Source: Clostridium beijerinckii (GTDB lineage: Bacteria > Bacillota > Clostridia > Clostridiales > Clostridiaceae). Taken from it: a stretch of DNA of 64,000 nt. Below are positions 44,312-52,192 of this stretch, piece after piece (positions within the stretch are counted from its first letter, which is position 1; every line of letters starts with the position of its first letter). Made by a program: the position numbers and the translations under genes. The stretch spans positions 735,001 through 799,000 of the forward strand of contig NZ_CP073653.1 of assembly GCF_018223745.1 (NCBI RefSeq), written 5' to 3'. The notes under the pieces were generated by a model. That model saw nothing but the letters and a program-made list of their open reading frames with translations. It searched no databases and had not been told where the DNA came from.

Positions 44312-45409
44312 ATGACAGTTACAATGCCAAATATTGATGTATCATTCAGTCAAAAAGCAGCTTCGCTTCCTGAGAGAAGTGAAAGAGGTTATGCAATATT
44401 AATAGTTAAAGATGATACAAGCGCAATGTTTAATTATAAAGAATATTCCGATATAACTGAGGTAGACACTGATAAAGAATTATATACGGAAGATAATTTA
44501 CAATATTTAAAAGATATATTTACATTTGCCCCATATAAGGCTTGTGTAGTGAAAATTGGGAATACAGCAACTATTTCTGATGCATTAAAAATTGTTATCG
44601 AGAATGTAAAAACAGGATGGATAACAATGGCAGATGGTAGAACAGAAGATTTTACAACCTTATCAAGTTGGATAAAATCGCAAGTTGCTAATAAAAGAAC
44701 TTATAAAGCGGTAGTATACAATGTAACTTCACCAGATGAAAAGCATATAGTTAATTTTGTTAATACAAAGATAACTTTTAGTGATAGCAGGGGTGAACGA
44801 ACAGGAGAAAAATATTGTCCAAGTCTTATTGGAATTTTAGCAAAATGTAATATTACACAAGGATGCAATAACTTTAGATGTACAAATCTTAGTAAGGTTT
44901 CAGAGGTTGATGATAGAAATGAGGCTCTAGGTGCAGGGAAGTTTATTTTAATTAATGATGGTGCAGATGTTAGAATTGCACGTGGAATTAACAGTTTAAC
45001 TACTACAAATGGGAAATCAGCTACAGAAGATATGAAAGAAATAGAAGTGGTTGAAGCAATGGATCTTATGCAAGATGATATTTCAACTACATTTAAAGAG
45101 GATTATCTTGGTGGTGGATATAAGAATAAATATGATAATCAAATTTTATTTATTTCAGCAGTTAATGGATATTTTAAAAAATTATCAGCTAATGGAACAG
45201 ACGTATTAGATGAAGAATACGAAAATAAAAGTGATATAAATGTTGAAAAACAAAGAGAAGCATGGATAGAAGCAGGCACAAACGAGGCTAAAGATTGGAC
45301 AGATATCCAAGTTAGAAAAAATACATTTAAGAGAAGTTTATTTATTAATGCTAATGTGAAAATATTACAAAGCATGGTCGATTTAGACTTTGCAATTAAT
45401 TTAGCTTAG
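44312..45409 (+). CDS. Contractile tail sheath protein (XkdK-like)
   Basis: 365 residues with AGGAGTGATG upstream. Sheath patterns: MPNIDVSFSQKAASLPERSE at the start, TEVDTDKELYTEDNLQYLKD, GVNSLTT-type GINSLTTTNGKSATEDMKEI and the C-terminal NVKILQSMVDLDFAINLA. Sub-unit number and length fit the short PBSX-type sheath. It shows that this is a myovirus-like phage. Confidence 0.92.
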   Translation: MTVTMPNIDVSFSQKAASLPERSERGYAILIVKDDTSAMFNYKEYSDITEVDTDKELYTEDNLQYLKDIFTFAPYKACVVKIGNTATISDALKIVIENVKTGWITMADGRTEDFTTLSSWIKSQVANKRTYKAVVYNVTSPDEKHIVNFVNTKITFSDSRGERTGEKYCPSLIGILAKCNITQGCNNFRCTNLSKVSEVDDRNEALGAGKFILINDGADVRIARGINSLTTTNGKSATEDMKEIEVVEAMDLMQDDISTTFKEDYLGGGYKNKYDNQILFISAVNGYFKKLSANGTDVLDEEYENKSDINVEKQREAWIEAGTNEAKDWTDIQVRKNTFKRSLFINANVKILQSMVDLDFAINLA

Positions 45410-45425
45410 AGAGGAGGAAATAAAC

Positions 45426-45857
45426 ATGGGAAATCAAGCATTAGCGAATAAGGTTTTGACAGGCAGCAGTGGTAATCTGTGGTTTAATGGACAGCTTTTA
45501 GCTAATTTAAGTAAGATTGAAGCTAAAGTAAAAGGTAATTTTGAAACGGTTGAGTTTTGTGGAGATAATGCAACATATAGCAGATATAATGGGTGGTCAG
45601 GAGAAGGTACTCTTACAGTAAAAAAAGTTGATAGTACAATATGGAAGATTTGTGCTGATGCATATAAAAGTGGAGTTATGCCAGATATAAAATTAATATC
45701 AAGTTTAACTGATAAAGCAACAGGAAAAAGTGAAAAAGCGAGTATAGAGGGAGTAGTAATAACTGAATTCTTACTTGCTGGGTTTGAATCTAAAAAAATA
45801 ATTGAAGAAGAGTTTCCGTTTAACTTTGGAGACTTCGATGCTATTGAAACTATTTAA
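45426..45857 (+). CDS. Tail tube protein (XkdM-like)
   Basis: 143 residues, GAGGAGG site. KVLTGSSGNLWFNGQLLANL and GEGTLTVKKVDSTIWKICAD fit the XkdM family. Forms the inner tube under the sheath and lies immediately after the sheath gene. Confidence 0.9.
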   Translation: MGNQALANKVLTGSSGNLWFNGQLLANLSKIEAKVKGNFETVEFCGDNATYSRYNGWSGEGTLTVKKVDSTIWKICADAYKSGVMPDIKLISSLTDKATGKSEKASIEGVVITEFLLAGFESKKIIEEEFPFNFGDFDAIETI

Positions 45858-45918
45858 TATTAAGATGCTTATAATTAAGCATCTTTTCAATTTTAAAATA
45901 AAATTTTGGAGGAATATT

Positions 45919-46329
45919 ATGAACAAAATGTCATTAGAGGATTTTATTAAAAAGGGATTAGAGAAAAGTGAAGGAATAAGGAAAGAAGCGGATATAGAGA
46001 TAGAAGGATATGGACCTATAAGCTTTATAAGACCTACAGAAGATAATCTTTTAGAGTATTTAGATGCTCAGGCAAATGCAATTAAGATGAATAAAAATGA
46101 AGAGATAATCGGTACAGATTATAAATTATTGATCAATGCGTCTAAAGAATTCATTTATTTTTCTTGTCCATTTTTACAAAATCCAGAATTGCATAAAGCT
46201 TGGGGAATAAAAGATCCTTTAGATGCACCAGTAAAGGCTTTTGGAGTTGAAAATTTAGCTGGAATAGCTAAAAAGATAAAGGAAACTTTTGGAGATGGTA
46301 AAAAGACTAAAGAAAAATTAAAAAACTAA
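45919..46329 (+). CDS. Tail assembly chaperone, short form (XkdN-like)
   Basis: 136 residues from ATG 45919 (GGAGG 6 nt upstream; the frame is open from 45802 in the tube gene). MSLEDFIKKGLEKSEGIRKE and YISFSCPFLQNPEL-like sequence fit XkdN chaperones. The gene ends with AAAAAAC-TAA. The ribosome can slip at A-AAA-AAC into the -1 frame and make an extended form. It chaperones the tape-measure protein, encoded next. Confidence 0.85.
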   Translation: MNKMSLEDFIKKGLEKSEGIRKEADIEIEGYGPISFIRPTEDNLLEYLDAQANAIKMNKNEEIIGTDYKLLINASKEFIYFSCPFLQNPELHKAWGIKDPLDAPVKAFGVENLAGIAKKIKETFGDGKKTKEKLKN

Positions 46330-46401
46330 TAAGGGGGAATGGCAAAGGAGAGATAGGACCATTATTTTGGTTAGGTTATTTCTTTGAATGTGGTCATTCC
46401 C
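46320..46401 (+). promoter_or_regulatory. Programmed -1 frameshift signal
   Basis: Slippery heptamer A-AAA-AAC at 46320-46326, in the right phase and followed at once by the zero-frame stop. A possible stimulatory stem GGGAATG (46335-46341) / CATTCCC (46395-46401) starts 8 nt after it with a 53-nt loop. Confidence 0.75.
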
Positions 46402-46502
46402 TCGAATATTTATGGAGTTTACCTAAAACTCAAAAAGAGCTTTTAATGGAATATGTTATTTATAAAAATGAATTAACGAATGCTAAACCACCCAAAAATT
46501 AA
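46326..46502 (+). CDS. -1 frameshift extension of the tail assembly chaperone
   Basis: 58 codons without a start codon, open from the slip site to TAA 46500-46502. The segment reads GEIGPLFWLGYFFECGHSLE and ends in ELTNAKPPKN. Fused to the 136-residue short form it gives about 194 residues. Equivalent G-GT arrangements exist in lambda and many other tailed phages. Positioned directly before the tape-measure gene. Confidence 0.8.
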   Translation, partial: LIRGNGKGEIGPLFWLGYFFECGHSLEYLWSLPKTQKELLMEYVIYKNELTNAKPPKN

Positions 46503-46517
46503 TGTGGAGGTGATAAT

Positions 46518-48626
46518 TTGGCATCTAAAGTAATTAATACCATATTAAATTTGAAAGATAATTTTAGTGACACTATTCAGAATGTTGCTAAAAATACTCA
46601 AGGATTTAAGTCTGGTATGAAGGATACAGAAGATCAGGCTGTTAAAATGAAAAAAACAGTTAGTGAAGCTTTTAGTATTGTTAAAGACTCTATGCTTAGG
46701 GGAATCGGCTTTGGTGCTGGTATGGATATATGGGAGAGCATGAAAGATGGTATAGTTGAAACTGTTACTTTCGGAAATGAGCTTCAAAAATCTCTAAATG
46801 GAGTTATGACATCTAGTGGACTTGCTGAAACTGGCATGGATAGAATGAAAAATGTCATGCTAGATATATACAATGATAATTTTGGAGAGAATTTCGAAGA
46901 GATAGGCGAAGCATTAAAAGCAGTAGGAGAGCAAACTGGATATACTGGTGATGATTTAAAAGGACTAACTGAAAATGCAATAGCATTAAAAGATACTTTT
47001 GGATATGAGGTAAATGAATCTGTTAGATCAGCATCAACTTTAATGAAACAATTTGGAGTAGATGGTGATGAAGCATTTAATTTAATTGCACAAGGGAAAC
47101 AAGGCGGATTAGATTTTAGTGGAGAAATGTTAGATTCTATCAATGAATATAGTGTGCAATTCAAAAAACTTGGATTAAATGCTGAAGATATGTTTAATGT
47201 ATTCTCAGCAGGATCACAAGAAGGTGCTTTTAATTTAGACAAAGTTGGAGATGCAGTTAAAGAATTTTCTATAAGAGCTGTTGATGGAAGTAAAACAACA
47301 GAAGATGGATTCACTCAGCTTGGATTTAATGCTGATGATTTAGCAGCTAAATTTGCTCAAGGCGGAGATAGCGCAAAAGATACTTTTGAGGATGTTATTG
47401 CAGCTTTATCAAATATGAAAGACCCTTTAAAACAAAGCCAAATAGGCGTCGAACTGTTTGGAACGCAATTTGAAGATTTAGGTATAAACGTAATTGAAAG
47501 CTTAGGAAATGTTGATGGAGAAATAAGCAACACATATGATGCTTTGGCACAAATAAACAAAATAAAATATAGCGATGTAGGTAGTGCATTTGAGGGAATT
47601 AAACGCAATATTCAAACAAGCGTATTAATTCCAATCTCGGATGCTGTACTACCGCGTTTAAATGATTTTGCAAATTGGTTTAGAAGTAATATTCCTGAAA
47701 TAAAAGAAGATATAGGTGGAGTAACTAATACTTTTTTAAGTGTTGGAGGTTCAATTATAGACAAAATTGTGCCTTCGCTTGGTAATTTAATAGGTTCTGC
47801 ATCTAATTTGGTAAGCACCATTTATAATAGTGTTGTACCATCATTTTCAGCTATAACACCTGATAATTGGGATTCTGTAAGTGATGCTATTTCTGGAATA
47901 ATTGATGGAGCTACAGGAGTAGTTAATTTTGTAAATGACAATTGGCCAACAATTGAACCAGTTGTATATAGTATAGTTGGAGCAATCGCTGCATGGCAGT
48001 TAGCTATCGTTGGAGTTAATACTTGGATTGGAATTACAACATTTGCAACTAGTGCATGGGGAACAATAGAACTTATGATTTGGGGGATACAAAATGCTAC
48101 AAGTGCCTGGGAAGCAGCACAATGGCTGTTAAATGTGGCAATGGATGCAAATCCAATTGGAGTTGTAACCATTGCAATAGCTGGTTTAGGATTTGCAATA
48201 TATGAAGTTGTAAAACACTTTAAAGATATTTGTGAATGGGCAGAAAATGCATGGGGAAAACTTAAGAAGTTTCTTGGATTAGATGGCTCTAAAGTTAATG
48301 TAACAGCAACAGAAACAGTTACATCCGTAACAAATGGAAGCGGAGATCCAGTGTATACAAGAACGCCTATGAATGCAACAGGAACACATTATTGGCCTGG
48401 TGGCCCTACTAGAATGAATGAGTTTGGAAATGGAGAAATGGCAATACTGCCAAGTGGATCGAAAGTTATTCCGGCAGGTCAAACAGATAAGATATTGAAT
48501 AATAGTAGTCAACCATTTATTGTACAATTAATTGTTCAAGGTAATTTAATAGGAAATGAGGAATATGCAGATATATTAGGTCAGCATATTTACAATAAAC
48601 TTTATTATCAAATGGTTAATTCATAG
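46518..48626 (+). CDS. Tail tape measure protein (XkdO-like)
   Basis: 702 residues from TTG 46518, preceded by GGAGGTGA. Coiled N-terminal part, central region (TLMKQFGVDGDEAFNLIAQG, QSQIGVELFGTQFEDLGI) typical of phage tape-measure core, two hydrophobic segments (about 480-570), and a Gly/Thr-rich C-terminal end. At about 1.5 angstrom per residue it predicts a tail near 105 nm. Confidence 0.9.
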   Translation: MASKVINTILNLKDNFSDTIQNVAKNTQGFKSGMKDTEDQAVKMKKTVSEAFSIVKDSMLRGIGFGAGMDIWESMKDGIVETVTFGNELQKSLNGVMTSSGLAETGMDRMKNVMLDIYNDNFGENFEEIGEALKAVGEQTGYTGDDLKGLTENAIALKDTFGYEVNESVRSASTLMKQFGVDGDEAFNLIAQGKQGGLDFSGEMLDSINEYSVQFKKLGLNAEDMFNVFSAGSQEGAFNLDKVGDAVKEFSIRAVDGSKTTEDGFTQLGFNADDLAAKFAQGGDSAKDTFEDVIAALSNMKDPLKQSQIGVELFGTQFEDLGINVIESLGNVDGEISNTYDALAQINKIKYSDVGSAFEGIKRNIQTSVLIPISDAVLPRLNDFANWFRSNIPEIKEDIGGVTNTFLSVGGSIIDKIVPSLGNLIGSASNLVSTIYNSVVPSFSAITPDNWDSVSDAISGIIDGATGVVNFVNDNWPTIEPVVYSIVGAIAAWQLAIVGVNTWIGITTFATSAWGTIELMIWGIQNATSAWEAAQWLLNVAMDANPIGVVTIAIAGLGFAIYEVVKHFKDICEWAENAWGKLKKFLGLDGSKVNVTATETVTSVTNGSGDPVYTRTPMNATGTHYWPGGPTRMNEFGNGEMAILPSGSKVIPAGQTDKILNNSSQPFIVQLIVQGNLIGNEEYADILGQHIYNKLYYQMVNS

Positions 48627-48641
48627 AAAGGAAGGTAATAA

Positions 48642-49409
48642 ATGAGTAATTATAATATTTATGTTAGTGATTATAATAGAACAAAAGTATTACAATTTCC
48701 AACGATTCCACCTAAGTTACCTTCCTTTTCTAGTGATAGCAAGAATGAGGAGTTTGAAACTTATTGGGATATACCATATAACTTTATTGAGAAAAAAGGA
48801 TTAATTAAAAGTTCCTGGAGTGATTGGCTTCCAAGATATGCAAGTAAGTATTATTTCTCTAAAAGTAAAGTTAATGCAAAGGAAATAATCGATTTAATTG
48901 AAAATGCTAAAACTAATGCTGAACCTATTCGAGTGGTAATAAGTACTCCTGATGGATATTATGTAAATGATTCTTTTAGCGTTGAAAAATTTGAGCATTC
49001 AATAATGAAAAATGGCGATTATGAATATAGCTTAGATCTTAAGCAATGGCGAGATTATAATACTATTATTACGCAAACTAGCACAGTAGGATGGCAACAA
49101 GATAATACTGGATGGTGGTACGTATATGATGCAAATGGAAGTTATTATATGGGGAATTGGCAGCTTATAAACAATGAATGGTATAATTTTAGAACAGATG
49201 GCTATGCACAACAAAATAGTTGGCTTCAAGATGGTGCTTATTGGTATTATTTTAAAGATAGTTGCGCTATGGCTAGAAATGAATGGATTCAATATAAAAA
49301 TAAATGGTATTATTTTGGTTCTGATGGAGCAATGTATTTTAGTGGATCTGCGACAATAGATGGAGTTAAATATACATTTGATGATGATGGAGCTTTAATT
49401 GAAAGTTAG
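48642..49409 (+). CDS. Baseplate/hub protein with cell-wall-binding repeats (XkdP position)
   Basis: 255 residues. The N-terminal ~140 residues have the XkdP-like layout (QFPTIPPKLPSFSSDSKNEE, FEHSIMKNGDYEYSLDLKQW). In place of the usual LysM domain the C-terminal ~110 residues hold choline-binding-type repeats: GWQQDNTGWWYVYDANGSYY, NEWYNFRTDGYAQ, GAYWYYFKDSCAM, NKWYYFGSDGAMYFSG. These would bind wall polymers (in clostridia, probably teichoic-type) when the tail tip meets the peptidoglycan. Ribosome site AAAGGAAGG. Confidence 0.82.
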   Translation: MSNYNIYVSDYNRTKVLQFPTIPPKLPSFSSDSKNEEFETYWDIPYNFIEKKGLIKSSWSDWLPRYASKYYFSKSKVNAKEIIDLIENAKTNAEPIRVVISTPDGYYVNDSFSVEKFEHSIMKNGDYEYSLDLKQWRDYNTIITQTSTVGWQQDNTGWWYVYDANGSYYMGNWQLINNEWYNFRTDGYAQQNSWLQDGAYWYYFKDSCAMARNEWIQYKNKWYYFGSDGAMYFSGSATIDGVKYTFDDDGALIES

Positions 49410-49417
49410 GTGATAAT

Positions 49418-50329
49418 GTGTATAAGCTTATTGTTAATAATCAAGATATTTTTAATGATGGCAATACTGTTTCGTGGGGTGGAGATACAGATAACTTGGG
49501 GAGTCAATTAACTTTTGATAGTATAAAAGAAATTCCTACAGGAACAGTTGTGCAGCTATTTAATGACTCCTTAGAAATTTTTAGAGGAATTGCATTTCAT
49601 CCAATTAAAAAAAGATGGATATGGAGTTATACATGTCAGGACTATAGTTATTATCTTAAGAATAATAAAATCTCGGTCAAACAATTTTATAATATGAGGG
49701 CAGATGATGCTATAAGATCCTTAGCTAATGAAGCGTATTTAATCTGTATAATAGTAGACATGCCAACTCCTATAAGCAAAACTTATTCGAATACTACTAT
49801 GGATAAAATAATAGACGACATTTTAGAACAAGCTAAAAATGACCAGGGAGCAACATATTTTAAAGAAATAGAAGGTAATATTTTATATATTAGAAAGCTT
49901 TCAGAAATGAAAATTAATCCTAAAATAATTTTGCCTAAGCAAATAGATATAGATATGTCAATGGAGAAAATGAAAAATAGGATAACTGTAACAAGCGGAA
50001 ATGATGATAATGCAAAAGTAGAAGCTACAGCAGAAGATACAAGTCAACAAGGATTCTATGGAGTTTTAAGTGATAATTTCAATGTAGACGATAAAAATAT
50101 TGCACAAGCTCAAAATATTGCTAATAATGCTTTAGCAAATAGCAATAAAATAGAATATTCAGCTACTTTAAATGATATGATAGCACTTAAAGATGGAGAT
50201 TTAATAAAGCCTAATAGAATGATTTATTTGCAAGCAGGAAGTAGATTGAATGGCTATTATAAAATAAAAAATGCAAATCATAAATTACAAAATGGATTGC
50301 ATAAGGCAAGTATTACAGTTGTTTGGTAG
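49418..50329 (+). CDS. Baseplate hub protein (XkdQ-like)
   Basis: 303 residues from GTG 49418 (AGGTGAT upstream). GTVVQLFNDSLEIFRGIAFH, YSYYLKNNKISVKQFYNMRA and LKDGDLIKPNRMIYLQAGSR fit the XkdQ hub family (gp27-like). Forms the centre of the baseplate. It starts 8 bp past the preceding gene. Confidence 0.85.
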   Translation: MYKLIVNNQDIFNDGNTVSWGGDTDNLGSQLTFDSIKEIPTGTVVQLFNDSLEIFRGIAFHPIKKRWIWSYTCQDYSYYLKNNKISVKQFYNMRADDAIRSLANEAYLICIIVDMPTPISKTYSNTTMDKIIDDILEQAKNDQGATYFKEIEGNILYIRKLSEMKINPKIILPKQIDIDMSMEKMKNRITVTSGNDDNAKVEATAEDTSQQGFYGVLSDNFNVDDKNIAQAQNIANNALANSNKIEYSATLNDMIALKDGDLIKPNRMIYLQAGSRLNGYYKIKNANHKLQNGLHKASITVVW

Positions 50330-50336
50330 GTGAAAA

Positions 50337-50657
50337 ATGGATAGATATGATGTTGGAATTATGAAATTTTTTAGGGAAAGAGATAATAAAGATCCAGATG
50401 AAGCTAAAATAGGCAAAATAATTTCATTAAATCCTATGAAGGTATCCTTATTTGGAGGAGCAGCTATATTTATAGAAAATGATGATCATACTCCTCTCTA
50501 TGTATGTGAGGATCTAAGAAAAATAACTGGAACTATAGAAATTGAAGGCAATGAATCTAAAAATTTTATTATAACAAGAGAATTAAATAATGGGGATAGT
50601 GTTTTATGTATTCCCATTTTAAATGGTCATGCTTATGTTGCAGTAAAGAAAGTGTAA
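50337..50657 (+). CDS. XkdR-like (DUF2577) baseplate protein
   Basis: 106 residues with GGTGAAA upstream. A small beta-barrel pattern (GKIISLNPMKVSLFGGAAIF, ELNNGDSVLCIPILNGHAYV) fits DUF2577/XkdR. Order between XkdQ and XkdS genes supports this. Confidence 0.8.
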   Translation: MDRYDVGIMKFFRERDNKDPDEAKIGKIISLNPMKVSLFGGAAIFIENDDHTPLYVCEDLRKITGTIEIEGNESKNFIITRELNNGDSVLCIPILNGHAYVAVKKV

Positions 50658-50673
50658 AAGAGGTGATATAGTT

Positions 50674-51120
50674 TTGTTTCCGAATCAAGAAGTAGTTAAC
50701 ACAATAGACAAATTAGATGATACAAATTCAATAAGTAGTAAAGGTAAATCTCCATGTTTCAATTTTGAAACAGGAGATTTTTATGTTAAAGATGGAAGAG
50801 TAGAAACAATAAGTAAGCACGAGGCTTTAAAGCAATGGATTCAAAAAACTATTAGAACAGATAAAAACAAATACAAAATATATAATACAAACAATACTGA
50901 AAAATATGGTGTTGATTCGCTTTTGGATTTAATAACAAGCGATTATCCTTTAGCTTATAAGGAAGCGCAAATTCAAATTATAATTACAGAAGCATTATTA
51001 AGAAATTCTGATATAAAAGCTGTAAATAATTTTGTGTTTAAAAAGGATAAAAGGTTACTTAATTGCACTTTTGATGTTATTAGTATTTATGGCACAAGCA
51101 CAGAAAGTGTGGTGAGATAG
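50674..51120 (+). CDS. XkdS-like (DUF2634) baseplate protein
   Basis: 148 residues from TTG 50674 (AGAGGTGATA upstream). FNFETGDFYVKDGRVETISK and LKQWIQKTIRTDKNKYKIYN match the DUF2634 / gp25-like wedge component. Encoded just before baseplate J. Confidence 0.82.
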   Translation: MFPNQEVVNTIDKLDDTNSISSKGKSPCFNFETGDFYVKDGRVETISKHEALKQWIQKTIRTDKNKYKIYNTNNTEKYGVDSLLDLITSDYPLAYKEAQIQIIITEALLRNSDIKAVNNFVFKKDKRLLNCTFDVISIYGTSTESVVR

Positions 51121-51123
51121 AAA

Positions 51124-52191
51124 ATGAGCGATAGCAGAGATGTTATACAAGCTAGGCTATTAACCAATATAAATGATTCGTACAATAAGTCTGAGGGTGA
51201 ATTTATGTATGATGCGGAGATGCCAGTTGCAATTGAACTTGAGGGCGCATATACGGAAATTGAAGGCGTATTAGATAAGAGATTTGCAGAAACAGCTACT
51301 GGAAAAGATCTTGATAAAGTAGTAAAAGATGTTGGATTAACGCGTAAATTAACAACTCAATCTATTGGGAAAGTTACAATTACTGGAGTGGTCGGTGCTC
51401 CTATAAATAAAGGTGAATTAGTAGCTAGTGATAATGTTAACTTTGAATTCACAGAAACATTGGTTATACCTGAAAGTGGGAGTATAGATGTTTCGGTAAA
51501 ATGTGTGAAATACGGTGAGGTCGGTAATATACCAGTTGGGGCTATTAAATATTTTCCAAAGACACTTTCAGGACTTCAAAAAGTAATTAATAAAGAAGCT
51601 ATTTCAAATGGATATAATGAGGAGACTGATGAAGAGTTAAGAAAAAGGTATTATGCTAAAATCCGGACTCCTGCAACGTCTGGGAATAAATATCACTATA
51701 GAAATTGGGCATTAGAGGTAACAGGTGTTGGAGATGCAAGAGTATTACCTTTATGGAATGGGAACGGAACTGTAAAAGTTGTTATTATAAATTCTAATAA
51801 GACTGGAGCTGATAGAACATTAGTAGATAGTGTTAAAAATTATATCGATCCAGTTGATGGAATGGGCGAAGGACAAGCACCAATTGGAGCAACAGTAACG
51901 GTTGTTTCAGCGATTGAAAAGGCAATAAATATAACTGCAAATGTGAGCATAACTAATGGAGTTAATCTTGGAGTAATACAAACAACTTTTAAGACATTGG
52001 TAATAGAGCATTTGCAAAGTATTTCATTTAATGCTTCATATATAAGTATAGCAAAGATAGGAAAAATATTATTAAGTACTGAAGGAGTCATGGACTATTC
52101 TGATTTAAAAATTAATGGTACAACATCAAACATTAATTTAGCTGATGAAGAAATTGCAGTAATGGGAAATGTAAATTTGGGGGTGATGTGA
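51124..52191 (+). CDS. Baseplate J-like protein (XkdT)
   Basis: 355 residues. RFAETATGKDLDKVVKDVGL, GTVKVVIINSNKTGADRTLV and IEKAINITANVSITNGVNLG are typical of the gpJ/gp47 wedge protein. Links hub and tail fibres. It starts 3 bases after the XkdS stop. Confidence 0.92.
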   Translation: MSDSRDVIQARLLTNINDSYNKSEGEFMYDAEMPVAIELEGAYTEIEGVLDKRFAETATGKDLDKVVKDVGLTRKLTTQSIGKVTITGVVGAPINKGELVASDNVNFEFTETLVIPESGSIDVSVKCVKYGEVGNIPVGAIKYFPKTLSGLQKVINKEAISNGYNEETDEELRKRYYAKIRTPATSGNKYHYRNWALEVTGVGDARVLPLWNGNGTVKVVIINSNKTGADRTLVDSVKNYIDPVDGMGEGQAPIGATVTVVSAIEKAINITANVSITNGVNLGVIQTTFKTLVIEHLQSISFNASYISIAKIGKILLSTEGVMDYSDLKINGTTSNINLADEEIAVMGNVNLGVM

Positions 52192-52192
52192 G

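Noticed and set aside
46784..47314. Antisense open frame (176 codons) in the tape-measure gene
   Set aside because: Shadow frame opposite a well-supported gene; composition (Ser/Pro-rich) is typical of antisense reads.
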